Numbered from the stretch's first letter, positions 9,491 through 19,446 are shown. The stretch: 29,498 nucleotides of DNA from Neocallimastix lanati (nom. inval.) (GCA_016946835.1 JACVTC010000430.1:1-29498); one strand, 5' to 3'. Numbers and translations: made by a program. Notes: generated from the letters alone by a model not told the origin.

Positions 9491-10330
9491 CGTTAAAACT
9501 ATATTTAAAATAAATTAATTCTTTAATAATAAGTAATAATATTAATAGTAAAAAATATTATAAAATTATCTATTAAAATTTTATTAATAACATTATATAA
9601 GAATTTATTTAAGAGAAAAACTAAAAATTAAAATATAAAAAATAATTATTAAAATTAAAAAATAAAAAAAATAACCAAGAAAGTGCACTTTTTAAATAAT
9701 TATTTAAACTATTTTAAAGGATTAAAAATAATAATAATAATAAATAATGTAAACAAAAAAATGTAAATAAAAAAATATAAAAAAATTTTAATAACAATAA
9801 TAAAAAATATAAAAATATATATATTATTATTTAGGGTTATAAAAAGTTATTTAATACAATTAAAAATAATAAATTAATTAATAAATAAAAAGATATTAAG
9901 TATATAATATTAAAAGTAATTAATAAATAAAAACTTATTAAATAATAATAAAATTTTTATCTTATAATAAATATAATTTTTATTAAAAAAATAATTTAAT
10001 AATAAACAATAATGAACTTTTTTTTTTAATATATAATAATTAAACTAAATTATTTATTATTATATAATATAAATATTATCAAATTATATAGAGAAATAAA
10101 ATTAGTTATTTATTTAATTATTATTATTATTATTATTTCTGTATAATTATTATTATTTTTTATTTTTAATTAATTATTTTATGTATTATTATTTTTAAAT
10201 ATATTGTTTTTATATTATTACATATGTGATGAAAATATATAAAAAAAAAAATCCTATTTTTTATTTTTAATAAATATAATTAAATTATAATAAATTATTT
10301 TATAAAATAAATTATTTATTTTGACCTTTA
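9491..10330. other. AT-rich spacer, no gene
   Basis: Almost pure A/T with runs of AAT/ATT triplets. No open frame, LTR end or structured element could be supported here. Confidence 0.5.
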
Positions 10331-11165
10331 AAATTTGATGATCGCTTCCAAACAGAAATTGCTAATTCCTCGGCAAAACAGGAATTGTTAAACATATCAT
10401 GGTTTGAGATAGTTTATAGACTATGGAAAAAGAATGGTAAATCTGATGTCCTCTCAAGAGTAGAGACAGAGAAGACAAATAGTGAGGATTTTGATAATAA
10501 TAGACCTTTAATACCTGATCATGTCGCAGGATTTAAAAAAACAATAATTCAATTTAAAAACGATTCAAAGTGAGTAGGTCATTTGAAAATAGATAAAACA
10601 ATAGCTTTGATTACCATATATTTCTACAGAAAAAATAGGAGTAAGAATATATTAGGCAATGTTAAAGCCTGCAAATTTTGCGCTACTCGTAAAAATAACA
10701 GTTATAAAGAATATGATACATCTGTTAAGATACCAATATCCTAATATCTGATTTAACCTGGTAAGAGGTTCATCTAGAATTTATAAGGGACTAACCAGTG
10801 AAAATGAAGATCAGAAAAGAGTATGGATTTTTAAGAAAAACTAAAAGGATATGTTGTATCTTAGTATGTTTGATGAATTATCCAAAATGATATACGTTTC
10901 AAGTTTATTGCTAACGCAATCGAGGAGAATGTTTTCTTAAGGGACGTATATAGGTTGTATGTGTAATAAAGGAAACTTTAAACATATCATAGAGACCTCA
11001 TAAACAAGATACATTGGCAATATGGACAAAAGTTGCACATATTATTACCAGAAGCGAGGTAAAGAATGTTTGACAAAACATGGATGAAGAAAATTAAGAT
11101 GTGTTACATTTTTATAAGTTGTCTATCAGTAAGATCGGACCATTTAAGGCTATTTTTTGATATCT
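10331..11165 (+). pseudogene. Ty3/gypsy RNase H-integrase relic, heavily mutated
   Basis: This covers the end of RNase H and most of integrase from a different gypsy family than relic 1. RNase H shows WFEIVYRLWKKNGKSDVLSR, where the last catalytic Asp is kept. After a TGA at 10571 the integrase finger reads VGHLKIDKTIALI and NVKACKFCATRKN, keeping the second His and both Cys. Core remnants are SMDF, DELSKMI and FLRDVYRLYV, spread over two frames with many stops. The C-terminal GPF domain is visible at 11098-11160 (FYKLSISKIGPFKAIF). The catalytic D-D-E triad cannot be traced. Repeat F2 starts within about 10 bases, in the place where a 3' LTR would be. Confidence 0.75.
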
Positions 11166-11169
11166 TTAT

Positions 11170-12198
11170 TGTTACGATTTATACCTGATATTCTTAATCT
11201 ACAAAAATTAAATTTTGTAGAAGTGAATAAGAGGATAAATACTGAATAAAATAGATTTAAGAAATTTAAAAAAAATGAATATGTTTTATTATTAAACACA
11301 ATAATGTTTTATTAAAAAAATTTATTTTTATTTTAATATTAATCTTTATTTATTTAATAATTAATTTTGTTTAATTAATAAAATAATTGTTAAAACTAAT
11401 AAAATAATAAAATGAAATATTTATTATGTATACTAATTTATTTTAAATTTTAATAATAAAATTGATTATTAATAACTAATAAAATATATATAATAATTTA
11501 TTAAATAATTAATAATCATACTTTTTGATTATTAAAACTAATAAAATATCTACAATAATTTATTAAATAATTAATAATCATACTTTTTGATTATTAAAAC
11601 TAATAAAATATTTATAATAATTTATTAAATAATTAATAATAAAGAATAATTTATAAGAAATATTTACATGTTTTTATATTTTTCTTTGATTTTAAACTAT
11701 TTACAATCAAAGTAATAAAATTAATAAAAGAGAAATAAAGAATAATTTATTATTAAATTAAACAATATTTACAATTAAAATATTAATAAAGATGAGTTTT
11801 AAAATGTGATTTTAATTACAATTTGTTTATAAAAGTTGAGTTATAAAATAAATAAAATAATCATTATTTTAAATAAAAGTAACTTAAAAATTATTTAACA
11901 ATTTTGAGATATTTATAAGTTTGTTTATTTGTTATTTATAATTTATTAAATTTGTTTACTATTTTGTTTATTTGTAGTTTTAGAAAAATATTATTTAATA
12001 ATTTATTTTATTTTTTAATTAAAATTATTAATGATTAATTAATTTATTATTATTTTATTTAAATTATTTTTATTTAAATAAATTTTCTTTAATATGGATT
12101 TAATTTTTTTATAGAATGGATTAATTTTTGGGTTAAGTTAGACAAGAATTTGTTCTTTATTATTTATTTTAATTTAATAATTTTGTTATTTATCAGTT
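11170..12198 (+). repeat. interspersed repeat F, copy F2 (possible 3' LTR)
   Basis: It starts TGTTACGATTTATACC directly after the integrase GPF domain and has the hairpin TCTACAAAAATT/AATTTTGTAGA (about 11198-11221), then GGATAAATACTGAA. The matching block in F3 reads GGTATAAATACTAAG. It carries the F-specific TTACATGTTTTTATA and AATTTGTTTATAAAAGTTGAG segments. It is opposite in orientation to F1 and F3. A 62-bp tandem repeat lies inside it, and LTR J is inserted at its right side (12199). Confidence 0.55.
11461..11640. repeat. 62-bp tandem repeat, about 2.9 copies
   Basis: The unit contains CATACTTTTTGATTATT, AAACTAATAAAATAT and AATAATTTATTAAATAATT. CATACTTTTTG starts at 11517 and 11579, giving the 62-bp period. 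The first copy is partial and diverged. Confidence 0.85.
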
Positions 12199-12734
12199 TG
12201 TAAAGAATAATAATTAATTTTTATTAAAATAATAAATAATTATTAATCTTTATTAAATAAAATAATAATTATTTAATAAAATTTATTAACTTTATTACAA
12301 AATATTTTTAATATAAAATTATTATTAATAATTTAAAATTAATATTGTAAAATTATTATTCTTTATCATTGTATTAATTAATAATATTAAAATAATTAAA
12401 CATTAATATTTTTTATATTTGTTAAAATTCATTTGATAATTAAATTTTAAGTTTTAATTTAAATAATTGTTACATTAATATAATTTTAAACAAATCTAAT
12501 ATAAATTATAGAATTATAATTTAGAAATAATTATAAAAATTATATTAAATCGTAATGTAACAAATCAAATGAAAAAAGAATAAGTAATATTTAAAAAATT
12601 AATTAAAATAAAACAATGCCATGTATAATTGACATTGTTTAAATAAAACAAATGTTAATTGAAGTTTTCTGATTGGAAAATATCGGTTTTTATTCAATTA
12701 ACATATGATCAATTTTATTAATAATTGATCATTA

Positions 12735-12791
12735 AACTTTTTAGGTTTTTCTCCCAAATCTTTTCCTAAAAAGTTATTCATTAAGATTTGG
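12735..12791 (+). promoter_or_regulatory. LTR pseudoknot motif, copy J
   Basis: Helix 1: AACTTTTTA (12735-12743) with TAAAAAGTT (12767-12775), 9 perfect pairs. Its loop contains CCAAATCTT (12754-12762), which pairs with AAGATTTGG downstream (12783-12791), 9 perfect pairs, giving an H-type topology. The linkers are GGTTTTTCTC and TTCC. Both helices differ in sequence from the other copies while staying paired. Confidence 0.7.
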
Positions 12792-12799
12792 AACTTTAC

Positions 12800-12839
12800 T
12801 ATAAATAATTCTTGATTTTCTTTATTTTGAAAATCAAGA
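12800..12839 (+). promoter_or_regulatory. TATA box and conserved CTTGA hairpin, LTR J
   Basis: TATAAATA at 12800-12807 is followed at once by a 10-bp stem TCTTGATTTT/AAAATCAAGA (12810-12819 with 12830-12839), then GTTATTATTATAAG. The same order occurs in LTRs K, H, A1, A2 and A3. Confidence 0.6.
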
Positions 12840-13101
12840 GTTATTATTATAAGAATATAATTATAATAATAAACAAAATAAATTTTTAATTTTTTAAAAA
12901 TAACAAAAATCTTAATAAAAATTATTTTTAATAAAAATTATTTTAATAAAAATTTTATTTGAAATAATCTCTTATAATAAACTCCTCCTCTATTTTAAGT
13001 TTCGTTAAGTATTTTCTTTTTTTTTTTAATTTCTCGATTAATATTAGTATTAATTGTAGAAAAGAATTAAATTTAATTAAGTTTAAATTTAATTCTTTAC
13101 A

Positions 13102-14099
13102 CAAGTTCGAATTTTACCTTTTTACCTTTTTGATAAAATAATTTAATTAATTATTAATTAATTCATTCATTTAATTATATTTATTTAAAATATTAATAAT
13201 CATTCATTTAATTAAAATTATTTAATTATTTAATATTTATACATTTATAATCAATCAATCATGTAATAGAATAATTTTATCTTTGAATATAAATATCATG
13301 TATTATTTTATTTTGACTCTTCGAGTCAATATTGTTTAACGTAAATAATAAATAAATAAAATATAATATAAAACCATAAAATATATAATTTTATTATTTT
13401 TTTCAATTTATTTATTTACTTCATCTACAACGACCTAGTGAGCAACATCACTAAAATCGTTACAGTATTACTATTATGATCATTTATTTTTATATTATAT
13501 TTTATTCTATTATTTTTCTTATCTATTCATCAATGTTTTCACACTCCCCGATATCTCCACCAATTTTTATGTTGAGGTTCATATTAGAAAAGGAGTGTGA
13601 ACATTAAATAAATAGATAAATTAACTAACTACTAAATTACACTAAAAGAAATTATTATTATACATTATAAATTTTATTTAAAGAACTATTATTAAAAATA
13701 TTTATTATTTATAAATTATATAATTATTTTATTGTTAAAAATACTTTATTAATATTAATATTTATTTTTATAACAATATGGGAAACCTTTCAATTATTAC
13801 TATTCCTAATTCATTATCACTACTATTTCTACTATTTCTTTTCTCAGAAAGGCCCCCTTCATAAAATATGGATCATACATTTATTTTATACTATTTAATT
13901 ACATTATTAGATCCAATCATATAAATTAATTAATTACATAAATTATTATTTAAAATTATAAAATATAATTAATATAAAAATTATTAATATAGAATATAAG
14001 AAAATTATTAATAGTAAAGAATATAATAATATATTTTTATATAATTAATTATCAAGAATTTAATTAAACATATCATTATTATTTCATTCTTTATCATAA
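13102..14099. other. AT-rich region with a promoter-like hairpin and a PBS-like site, no gene
   Basis: TATAAATA at 13288-13295 is followed by a tight hairpin TTGACTC/GAGTCAA (13313-13319 with 13323-13329), as in the LTRs. A nested hairpin AACGA-GTGA...TCAC-TCGTT lies around 13429-13462. A PBS-like site is listed separately. A GC-richer patch at 13785-13880 (GGGAAACC, AAGGCCCCC) has no identified function. Confidence 0.4.
13547..13562 (-). promoter_or_regulatory. tRNA primer-binding-site-like sequence
   Basis: On the minus strand, TGGTGGAGATATCGGG follows CAACA-TAAAAAT, i.e. a possible LTR end and a 7-nt spacer. Its complement CCCGATATCTCCACCA has the make-up of a tRNA 3' end: CCA, discriminator A, seven acceptor bases and five T-stem bases starting with C. 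It lies in the loop of an inverted repeat (13533-13547 region with 13590-13605, CACACTCC/GGAGTGTG). An associated element was not found. Confidence 0.4.
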
Positions 14100-14561
14100 T
14101 GTAAAGAATTATAATTATTTTTCAAAATAATTATTATTCTTTATTAAAAAATTAATATTTAAAGTTTATTATTTTATAAAATTTTATGAATAATTTTATT
14201 AATTATGTCACATAGTAATTATTAATTAATATTAATATTTTAAAATTTATTTATATTAAATTAAATTATCAATAATTAATATATTAAATTATAATAATGA
14301 ATTATTGTATTAAAATAATGATAAATTCTATTTAATTAAGAAAAATTAAATTGTATTAAAATGATAATTTTATTTAATCAAGAAATAATTAAATTATATT
14401 ATTTCTTGGACTTTTAATTAAGAAAATTAAAAGAATTAATTATTTAATTATACTTGTGATTAAATATTAATAAAATTAATATATAATTAGTTAATAAGTT
14501 TTCTCCCTTATTCGGGTTTTCTTATTAACTAAAAATTGATGTAATTAAACATCAATCGAAA

Positions 14562-14620
14562 TCTATCTAGTTTTTTCTTCTAATCTTTTTCTAGATAGAA
14601 ATAATTTTCCAAGATTAGAA
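14562..14620 (+). promoter_or_regulatory. LTR pseudoknot motif, copy K
   Basis: Helix 1: TCTATCTA (14562-14569) with TAGATAGA (14592-14599). Helix 2: TTCTAATCTT in the loop (14578-14587) with AAGATTAGAA (14611-14620), 10 perfect pairs. Linkers are GTTTTTTC and TTTC. This is one of the two cleanest copies. Confidence 0.75.
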
Positions 14621-14630
14621 ATCAAATTAA

Positions 14631-14671
14631 TATAAATAGGACTCTTGATTCTTCTAAAAATAATCAAGAGT
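14631..14671 (+). promoter_or_regulatory. TATA box and conserved CTTGA hairpin, LTR K
   Basis: TATAAATAGG (14631-14640) abuts a perfect 10-bp stem ACTCTTGATT (14641-14650) with AATCAAGAGT (14662-14671). AATTATTATAAG follows. This is the likely basal promoter of the element. Confidence 0.6.
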
Positions 14672-14952
14672 AATTATTATAAGAAATTATAATAATTAAC
14701 ACAAATATTTTAAAATTACTTTTAATAAAAAATTTTTATAATAAAATATTTTCTAAAATACTATTAACCTTTGACTTTTAGTGTTGTTTATTATAATCTT
14801 ATAATAAACTCTAAGTTTAAATATTCTCGTTTTCAATATTTTAAATTATATTTTTTAATTTTATTTCAATTAATAATATTTTTTATTATTAATTGTAGAA
14901 AGAATTAATTATTAATATAATTTAATATTTTTAATTAATTCTTTACACATAA

Positions 14953-15491
14953 CTGATACAATTAATTTAAAAAGTATCATAAAATATGGGAAAAGCAAGA
15001 GGGAATTAATCAAGAAATATCGTATTTATGAAATAGTATAATAATTATTATATATTTATATAATACACTCAAATTATTATTATTTTAGAATATAATGTTC
15101 ATTTTATTATATTTATTTATTAAAATTATTCACTTTATTATATTTATTTATTAAAATAATTATTCACTATTATTCATTCTCAATTAATACGTTTCAATAA
15201 AAATAAAAACACAACATTTTTTTTTAATTAAAACTTCCTAATTTTTATCTTATTATTCTCTATATTATTATTATTTAAAATTTGTACTTTTTACATAATT
15301 AATTATATTATATATATTTTTATAATAAACTTATATTAATAATAAAATAATAAAATAATTTTATAATATTATATCTTATTAAATATTAATTTTAACTTAT
15401 TTAGAAAATATTAATAATAAAATTATTTACAATAATATTTAAAATAATAATTATATCATTTTACATTCTTATTAAATATCTCGTATCATAA
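14953..15491. other. AT-rich stretch, possible LTR remnant
   Basis: No gene. GGGAAAAGCAAGAGGG at about 14988-15003 resembles a polypurine tract. The right edge ...CTCGTATCATAA would, without LTR C1, run straight into TGGTACAAGATC (16333 on), i.e. an LTR end, a short spacer and a PBS-like sequence. This is inference only. Confidence 0.3.
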
Positions 15492-16328
15492 TGTTATGGT
15501 TCGGGTTTTATTAGAATTTTTATTTAATTATTTATTTTTAATATTTTTCTGTCTACATTTTAATTATTGAAAAACTTCACTTATTTATACTTTTTGAAAA
15601 AAAATAAATATGTAAAGCCTTTCTACATTTTATTATCATATTTAAAAAAAAATAATTTACTATTACTAATTAATTAAAATTTTATATTAATTTAAATTAA
15701 CTAATTCATAAGTATTTTTATTTTAATAAATTTTGTTTATATAATTTTATATTATTTTTCATATACTAAAACTAAATTATTTAATATATACGAAAAGAAA
15801 CAAACAAAATTTAAAAAGATTTTACAGAAAAATAAAATTATTTTAATCAAGAATGTTAATATAATATTCTTATATTTTATATAAAATAAATTTAAAAACT
15901 ATAATATATTTAATATTTATTATTAATCAATTAAGATTTGATTTTATTTGTGGGGAATAAAAATATTAAATAATCAATTTAAAAAATAAAATAAAATACT
16001 AAAAAGAATACAAGTTTAATATTGATACAATATAATAATAATATAATAATATATTTGAAAATAAAAATAAAATATTAATATTGATAATAAACACTTTAAT
16101 AAAATAATAAAATTTAAGGTTAAATTATAGATATTGATATTAATAATAAAAATATAGAATTATTGATAATATTTTAGAAACTTTTAATAAAAATAAAAAA
16201 AAATATATTTAGAAAATATTTTAGTATAGAAAATATAGTAAAGTAATATTAATTAAAGAATAATATAATGGATTCTAAAGTAAGTTGAAATTCTAATTAA
16301 TAATCCATTATATGTTCGTTCTTTACCA
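15492..16328 (+). mobile_element. LTR C1
   Basis: It starts TGTTATGGTTCGGG and ends GTTCGTTCTTTACCA, with ATAA on both sides (15488-15491 and 16329-16332). C2 is a near-identical direct repeat (a handful of differences in about 840 bases by eye), and C3 is a more diverged inverted copy. Near the 3' end there is a 12-bp hairpin, 16263-16274 with 16302-16313 (TAATGGATT/AATCCATTA core). No ORF. The base after each ATAA is T, so a 5-bp duplication ATAAT with the LTR starting at G is equally possible. Confidence 0.7.
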
Positions 16329-17183
16329 ATAATGGTACAAGATCTGAAGATTTTATTAATAAAATAATATATTCTAATAATAAGGAAAAATTTAAAATAA
16401 TATTCTCTAATTCTAAACCTAAATTAATTAATAAACTACTCTAATTTTAGTCTAAACTATCCTAATGTAAAAGAATCTAAACTAAGTTAAAATAACTTAA
16501 ACTAATATCTTAATCTAAACTATTCTAATCTAAACTAAACAATTTCTCTAAATCTATTACTATTTCTATAAAATGTTTAATACAACTAATCTATTACTAA
16601 ACTAATTTTATACTATACTTATCTTAATATTATACACTAAACACAAAAAACTATTAATTAAACACTTTTAAAACATTAAATTTAGAAAAAAACTATTTAA
16701 TAAATTTTAATTTATTTTAAACTATTTAATTTATTATTTAACTTTTAGAAAATATTAAAAAAATAATATAATAATAAAGTCGTAAGAAAAAAGGGAGAGA
16801 ACAAAAGTATTGTGTTACTTTGTTCTTTTTTATACTAATAAAATATTTATTTGATTGGATTAAAAATAAAAATAAAAAAAATTAATAATAAAAATTTAAT
16901 AATAAAAATTTAATAATAAAAATATAATAATAAAAATATAATAAACTTAAATTTTCTAAATTATTAAAATATTATATAAAAATTTACAATATTAAATAAT
17001 GTAATTAATACATGATTTTTTAATACATCTAATTATTTTTATTTAACTTTATAATATTCTATAACTAATATTTTAATATTCAATTTTTTTATTATTTATT
17101 TATAATTGTTAATGATATTTTTTACTTTAATATTTTCTTTAAATAGTTTAATTTTTCTTTATTTAATTGTACCGTAACAATAA
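16329..17183 (+). other. non-coding segment between LTRs C1 and C2
   Basis: It begins ATAATGGTACAAGATCTG, which has the form of a spacer plus primer-binding site. Around 16440-16620 there are many CTAAACTA-type degenerate repeats (TCTAAACTA, ACTAATC). A polypurine run AAAAAAGGGAGAGAA (about 16786-16800) leads into an imperfect hairpin GAACAAAAGTA/TACTTTGTTC (about 16798-16825). GTACCGTAACA ends at 17179. The order PBS-like, polypurine, TG...CA could be the skeleton of an element with all coding sequence lost. No ORF is present. Confidence 0.35.
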
Positions 17184-18025
17184 TGTTATGGTTCGAGTTT
17201 TATTAGAAATTTTATTAATTATTTATTTTTAATATTTTTCTGTCTACATTTTAATTATTGAAAAACTTCACTTATTTATACTTTTTGAAAAAAAAAATAA
17301 ATATGTAAAGCCTTTCTACATTTTATTATCATATTTAAAAAAAAAATAATTTACTATTATTAATTAATTAAAATTTTATATTAATTTAAATTAACTAATT
17401 CATAAGTATTTTTATTTTAATAAATTTTGTTTATATAATTTTATATTATTTTTCATATACTAAAACTAAATTATTTAATATATACGAAAAGAAACAAACA
17501 AAATTTAAAAAGATTTTACAGAAAAATAAAATTATTTTAATCAAGAATGTTAATATAATATTCTTATATTTTATATAAAATAAATTTAAAAACTATAATA
17601 TATTTAATATTTATTATTAATCAATTAAGATTTGATTTTATTTGTGGGGAATAAAAATATTAAATAATCAATTTAAAAAATAAAATAAAATACTAAAAAG
17701 AATACAAGTTTAATATTGATACAATATAATAATAATATAATAATATATTTGAAAATAAAAATAAAATATTAATATTGATAATAAACACTTTAATAAAATA
17801 ATAAAATTTAAGGTTAAATTATAGATATTGATATTAATAATAAAAATATAGAATTATTGATAATATTTTAGAAACTTTTAATAAAAATATAAAAAAAAAA
17901 TATATTTAGAAAATATTTTAGTATAGAAAATATAGTAAAGTAATATTAATTAAAGAATAATATAATGGATTCTAAAGAAAGTTGAAATTCTAATTAATAA
18001 TCCATTATATGTTCGTTCTTTACCA
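17184..18025 (+). mobile_element. LTR C2
   Basis: Direct repeat of C1 with the same ends (TGTTATGG...CTTTACCA) and ATAA on both sides (17180-17183, 18026-18029). Its right flank continues directly into the terminus of LTR H (TGTAAGAAACTC at 18030), so C2 sits exactly against the end of another LTR. It has the same 3'-terminal hairpin as C1. Confidence 0.7.
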
Positions 18026-18282
18026 ATAATGTAAGAAACTCTAATAAAAAGAAATTTTTTTATAAGAGTTTATTTTTTATATTGATTGAGTTTATTATTA
18101 AAAAAAAAATAAAGAAAAATACTTATATTTAAATAGACGAAAATTAGAAAAAGTAGAAGACTCGTATATAAAAATAAGTTTTTAAAACACAAAATTTTAT
18201 TAAAAAAAATTTTTAAACTTTAAATTTTAGGTTATTATTATTTTTAATATTTATCTTTATTAATATTTTTAATAATAATAAC

Positions 18283-18310
18283 TCTTGATTTCTGAAAAAA
18301 CAGAAATCAA
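18283..18310 (-). promoter_or_regulatory. conserved CTTGA hairpin, LTR H
   Basis: On the minus strand TTGATTTCTG...CAGAAATCAAGAGTTATTATTATT forms a 10-bp stem. Compared with J (TTTTC/GAAAA inner stem) the inner pairs have changed on both sides. The upstream sequence AAAGTATAAAATAACG supplies a TATA-like box. Confidence 0.55.
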
Positions 18311-18493
18311 TCGTTATTTTATACTTTTTTATTTATTAATTAATCTTATTTTATATTTATTTATTATTATTATTTTTTTTTTTATCATGTGTCTGTTTAA
18401 TTAATTAATTATTATTATTTATTTTTCATGTGTTTATTTAATTAATAATTATTTAATATAATATATTAATTATTTCTTAATTAAGCTATTGTT

Positions 18494-18546
18494 TGCTAGT
18501 CAGCTGTTGTATCTTCAGGAAAAGACTAGCAGAAAAACCTGAAGAT
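18494..18546 (-). promoter_or_regulatory. LTR pseudoknot motif, copy H
   Basis: In plus coordinates, helix 1 is ATCTTCA (18511-18517) with TGAAGAT (18540-18546). Helix 2 is GACTAGCA in the loop (18524-18531) with TGCTAGTC (18494-18501), 8 pairs. The linker reads GGTTTTTC on the minus strand, as in the other copies. Both helices have entirely different sequences from K and A but keep full pairing. Confidence 0.72.
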
Positions 18547-18600
18547 TTTCTTAATTGTATTAAATTAGAACGAATTATTTCAAAGAAATTTATTATTTAA

Positions 18601-18770
18601 TTTAATTTAATTATTATTTAATATTATTGTGAAAATAATTTTAGAATATTAAATATTAATTTTAATTTATTTATTATTTAATATTATTGTGAAAATAATT
18701 TTAGAATATTAAATATTAATTTTAATTTATTTATTATTTAATATTATTGTGGAAATTATTTAGAAGAATT
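18601..18770. repeat. 60-bp tandem repeat, about 2.8 copies
   Basis: Units start at 18601, 18661 and 18721. The first two are nearly identical and include TTATTATTTAATATTATTG, then TGAAAATAATTTTAGAA. The third decays after its first half. It lies in the U3 part of LTR H. Confidence 0.9.
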
Positions 18771-18954
18771 TTAAATTTTAAACATAATTGTATTTGTGAA
18801 AATTCTATTATTATTTTTTAATATTTAATATTATTATACTTACGTATTTTAATTTTTTAATTAATAAAATTTATATTTAGATTAATTTGTAATTAATAAA
18901 ATTTATATTTAGACTAAGAAATATAGAAAATATTTCTATATTTCTTACAAATAA

Positions 18955-19446
18955 CTAGAAAATTAGTAACCATGGTTCAATGGTAAGTTACCACAACCGT
19001 CGGGATAAACCCTTAGGGTTCGACGTCCACTGTTTCCAAATTTTAATAACTTTTTATTTATTATAACTAGAATATTAAAGAAATTACTAGTGTTTATCGG
19101 TTAAACAATTGAACCGATAAAACTAGAAAAATCTATTTTATTAATATTTTTTATCATTTTTTATCTAAGATTCATTTTCTAGAACGAAAACTTGTTTTCT
19201 TTAATTTTCTTTAATTTTCTTTTATTTCTAATAATTACTAATAACAACTGATAACTTAAAATAATTAATTTTCCTGAAAAACTATAAATAGGTGTAAAAT
19301 TTCATAATAAAATATTTTTACTTGTGCTTTTATTAATTAATTTTAAAGTAATTTAAAATATTACCATAATTAATTAATAAAATAATAATTTACATTTTTA
19401 CTAATAAAAAACTTATTTTAATAAAACATATTTTGAATTACTTTAG
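18955..19446 (+). other. structured, locally GC-richer segment upstream of relic D
   Basis: No ORF. It contains the tRNA-like segment 18966-19037, a hairpin TTATCGGTT/AACCGATAA (about 19096-19121) and a long-range stem CTAGAAAA/TTTTCTAG. A TATAAATAGG-like box lies at about 19285-19294, followed by AT-rich sequence. This could be part of an older LTR, but ends were not found. Confidence 0.35.
18966..19037 (+). pseudogene. tRNA-like relic (A and B box)
   Basis: TGGTTCAATGG (18973-18983) fits the tRNA A box, and GGGTTCGACG (19016 on) resembles a B box. The distance from T8 to T54 is the canonical 46 bases. Putative acceptor strands GTAACCA and TGTTTCC pair at five of seven positions. D, anticodon and T stems do not form properly. 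The alternative fold CGTCG-AACCC...GGGTT-CGACG is stronger, so it may not be a tRNA at all. Confidence 0.25.

Larger units (their letters stand above)
12199..13101 (+). mobile_element. solo LTR J (pseudoknot superfamily)
   Basis: It starts TGTAAAGAATAATAATTAAT and ends AATTCTTTACA, an inverted terminal pair shared with LTR K. Flanks are CAGTT on the left (12194-12198) and CAAGTT on the right, an imperfect target duplication. Inside, in order, are hairpins 12652-12662/12694-12704 and 12706-12714/12723-12731, the pseudoknot motif 12735-12791, a TATAAATA box at 12800-12807, and the hairpin 12810-12819/12830-12839. No coding sequence is attached on either side. It lies inside repeat F2. Confidence 0.65.
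14100..14947 (+). mobile_element. solo LTR K (pseudoknot superfamily)
   Basis: It starts TGTAAAGAATTATAATTATT and ends TAATTCTTTACA. It is flanked by perfect 5-bp target duplications CATAA (14095-14099 and 14948-14952), good evidence for a retrotransposon LTR left by LTR-LTR recombination. Internal order: hairpin 14488-14498/14521-14531 (11 bp), hairpin 14535-14542/14549-14556, pseudoknot 14562-14620, TATAAATAGG at 14631-14640, and a hairpin from 14641. No ORF. Confidence 0.8.
18030..18949 (-). mobile_element. solo LTR H (pseudoknot superfamily, inverted)
   Basis: On the minus strand it starts TGTAAGAAATATAG and ends GAGTTTCTTACA. Flanks AATAA (18025-18029) and AATAA (18950-18954) form a perfect 5-bp target duplication if C2 is read as a later solo insertion. 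It holds the pseudoknot motif (18494-18546), the CAGAAATCAA/TTGATTTCTG hairpin (about 18287-18310), and a 60-bp tandem repeat. A palindrome AAGAAATATAGAAA/TTTCTATATTTCTT sits next to its 5' end (18916-18946). No ORF. Confidence 0.72.

Noticed and set aside
13785-13880. GC-richer patch with AAGGCCCCC as a polypurine tract or coding relic
   Set aside because: No TG-starting LTR follows on either strand and no frame gives a recognisable motif.
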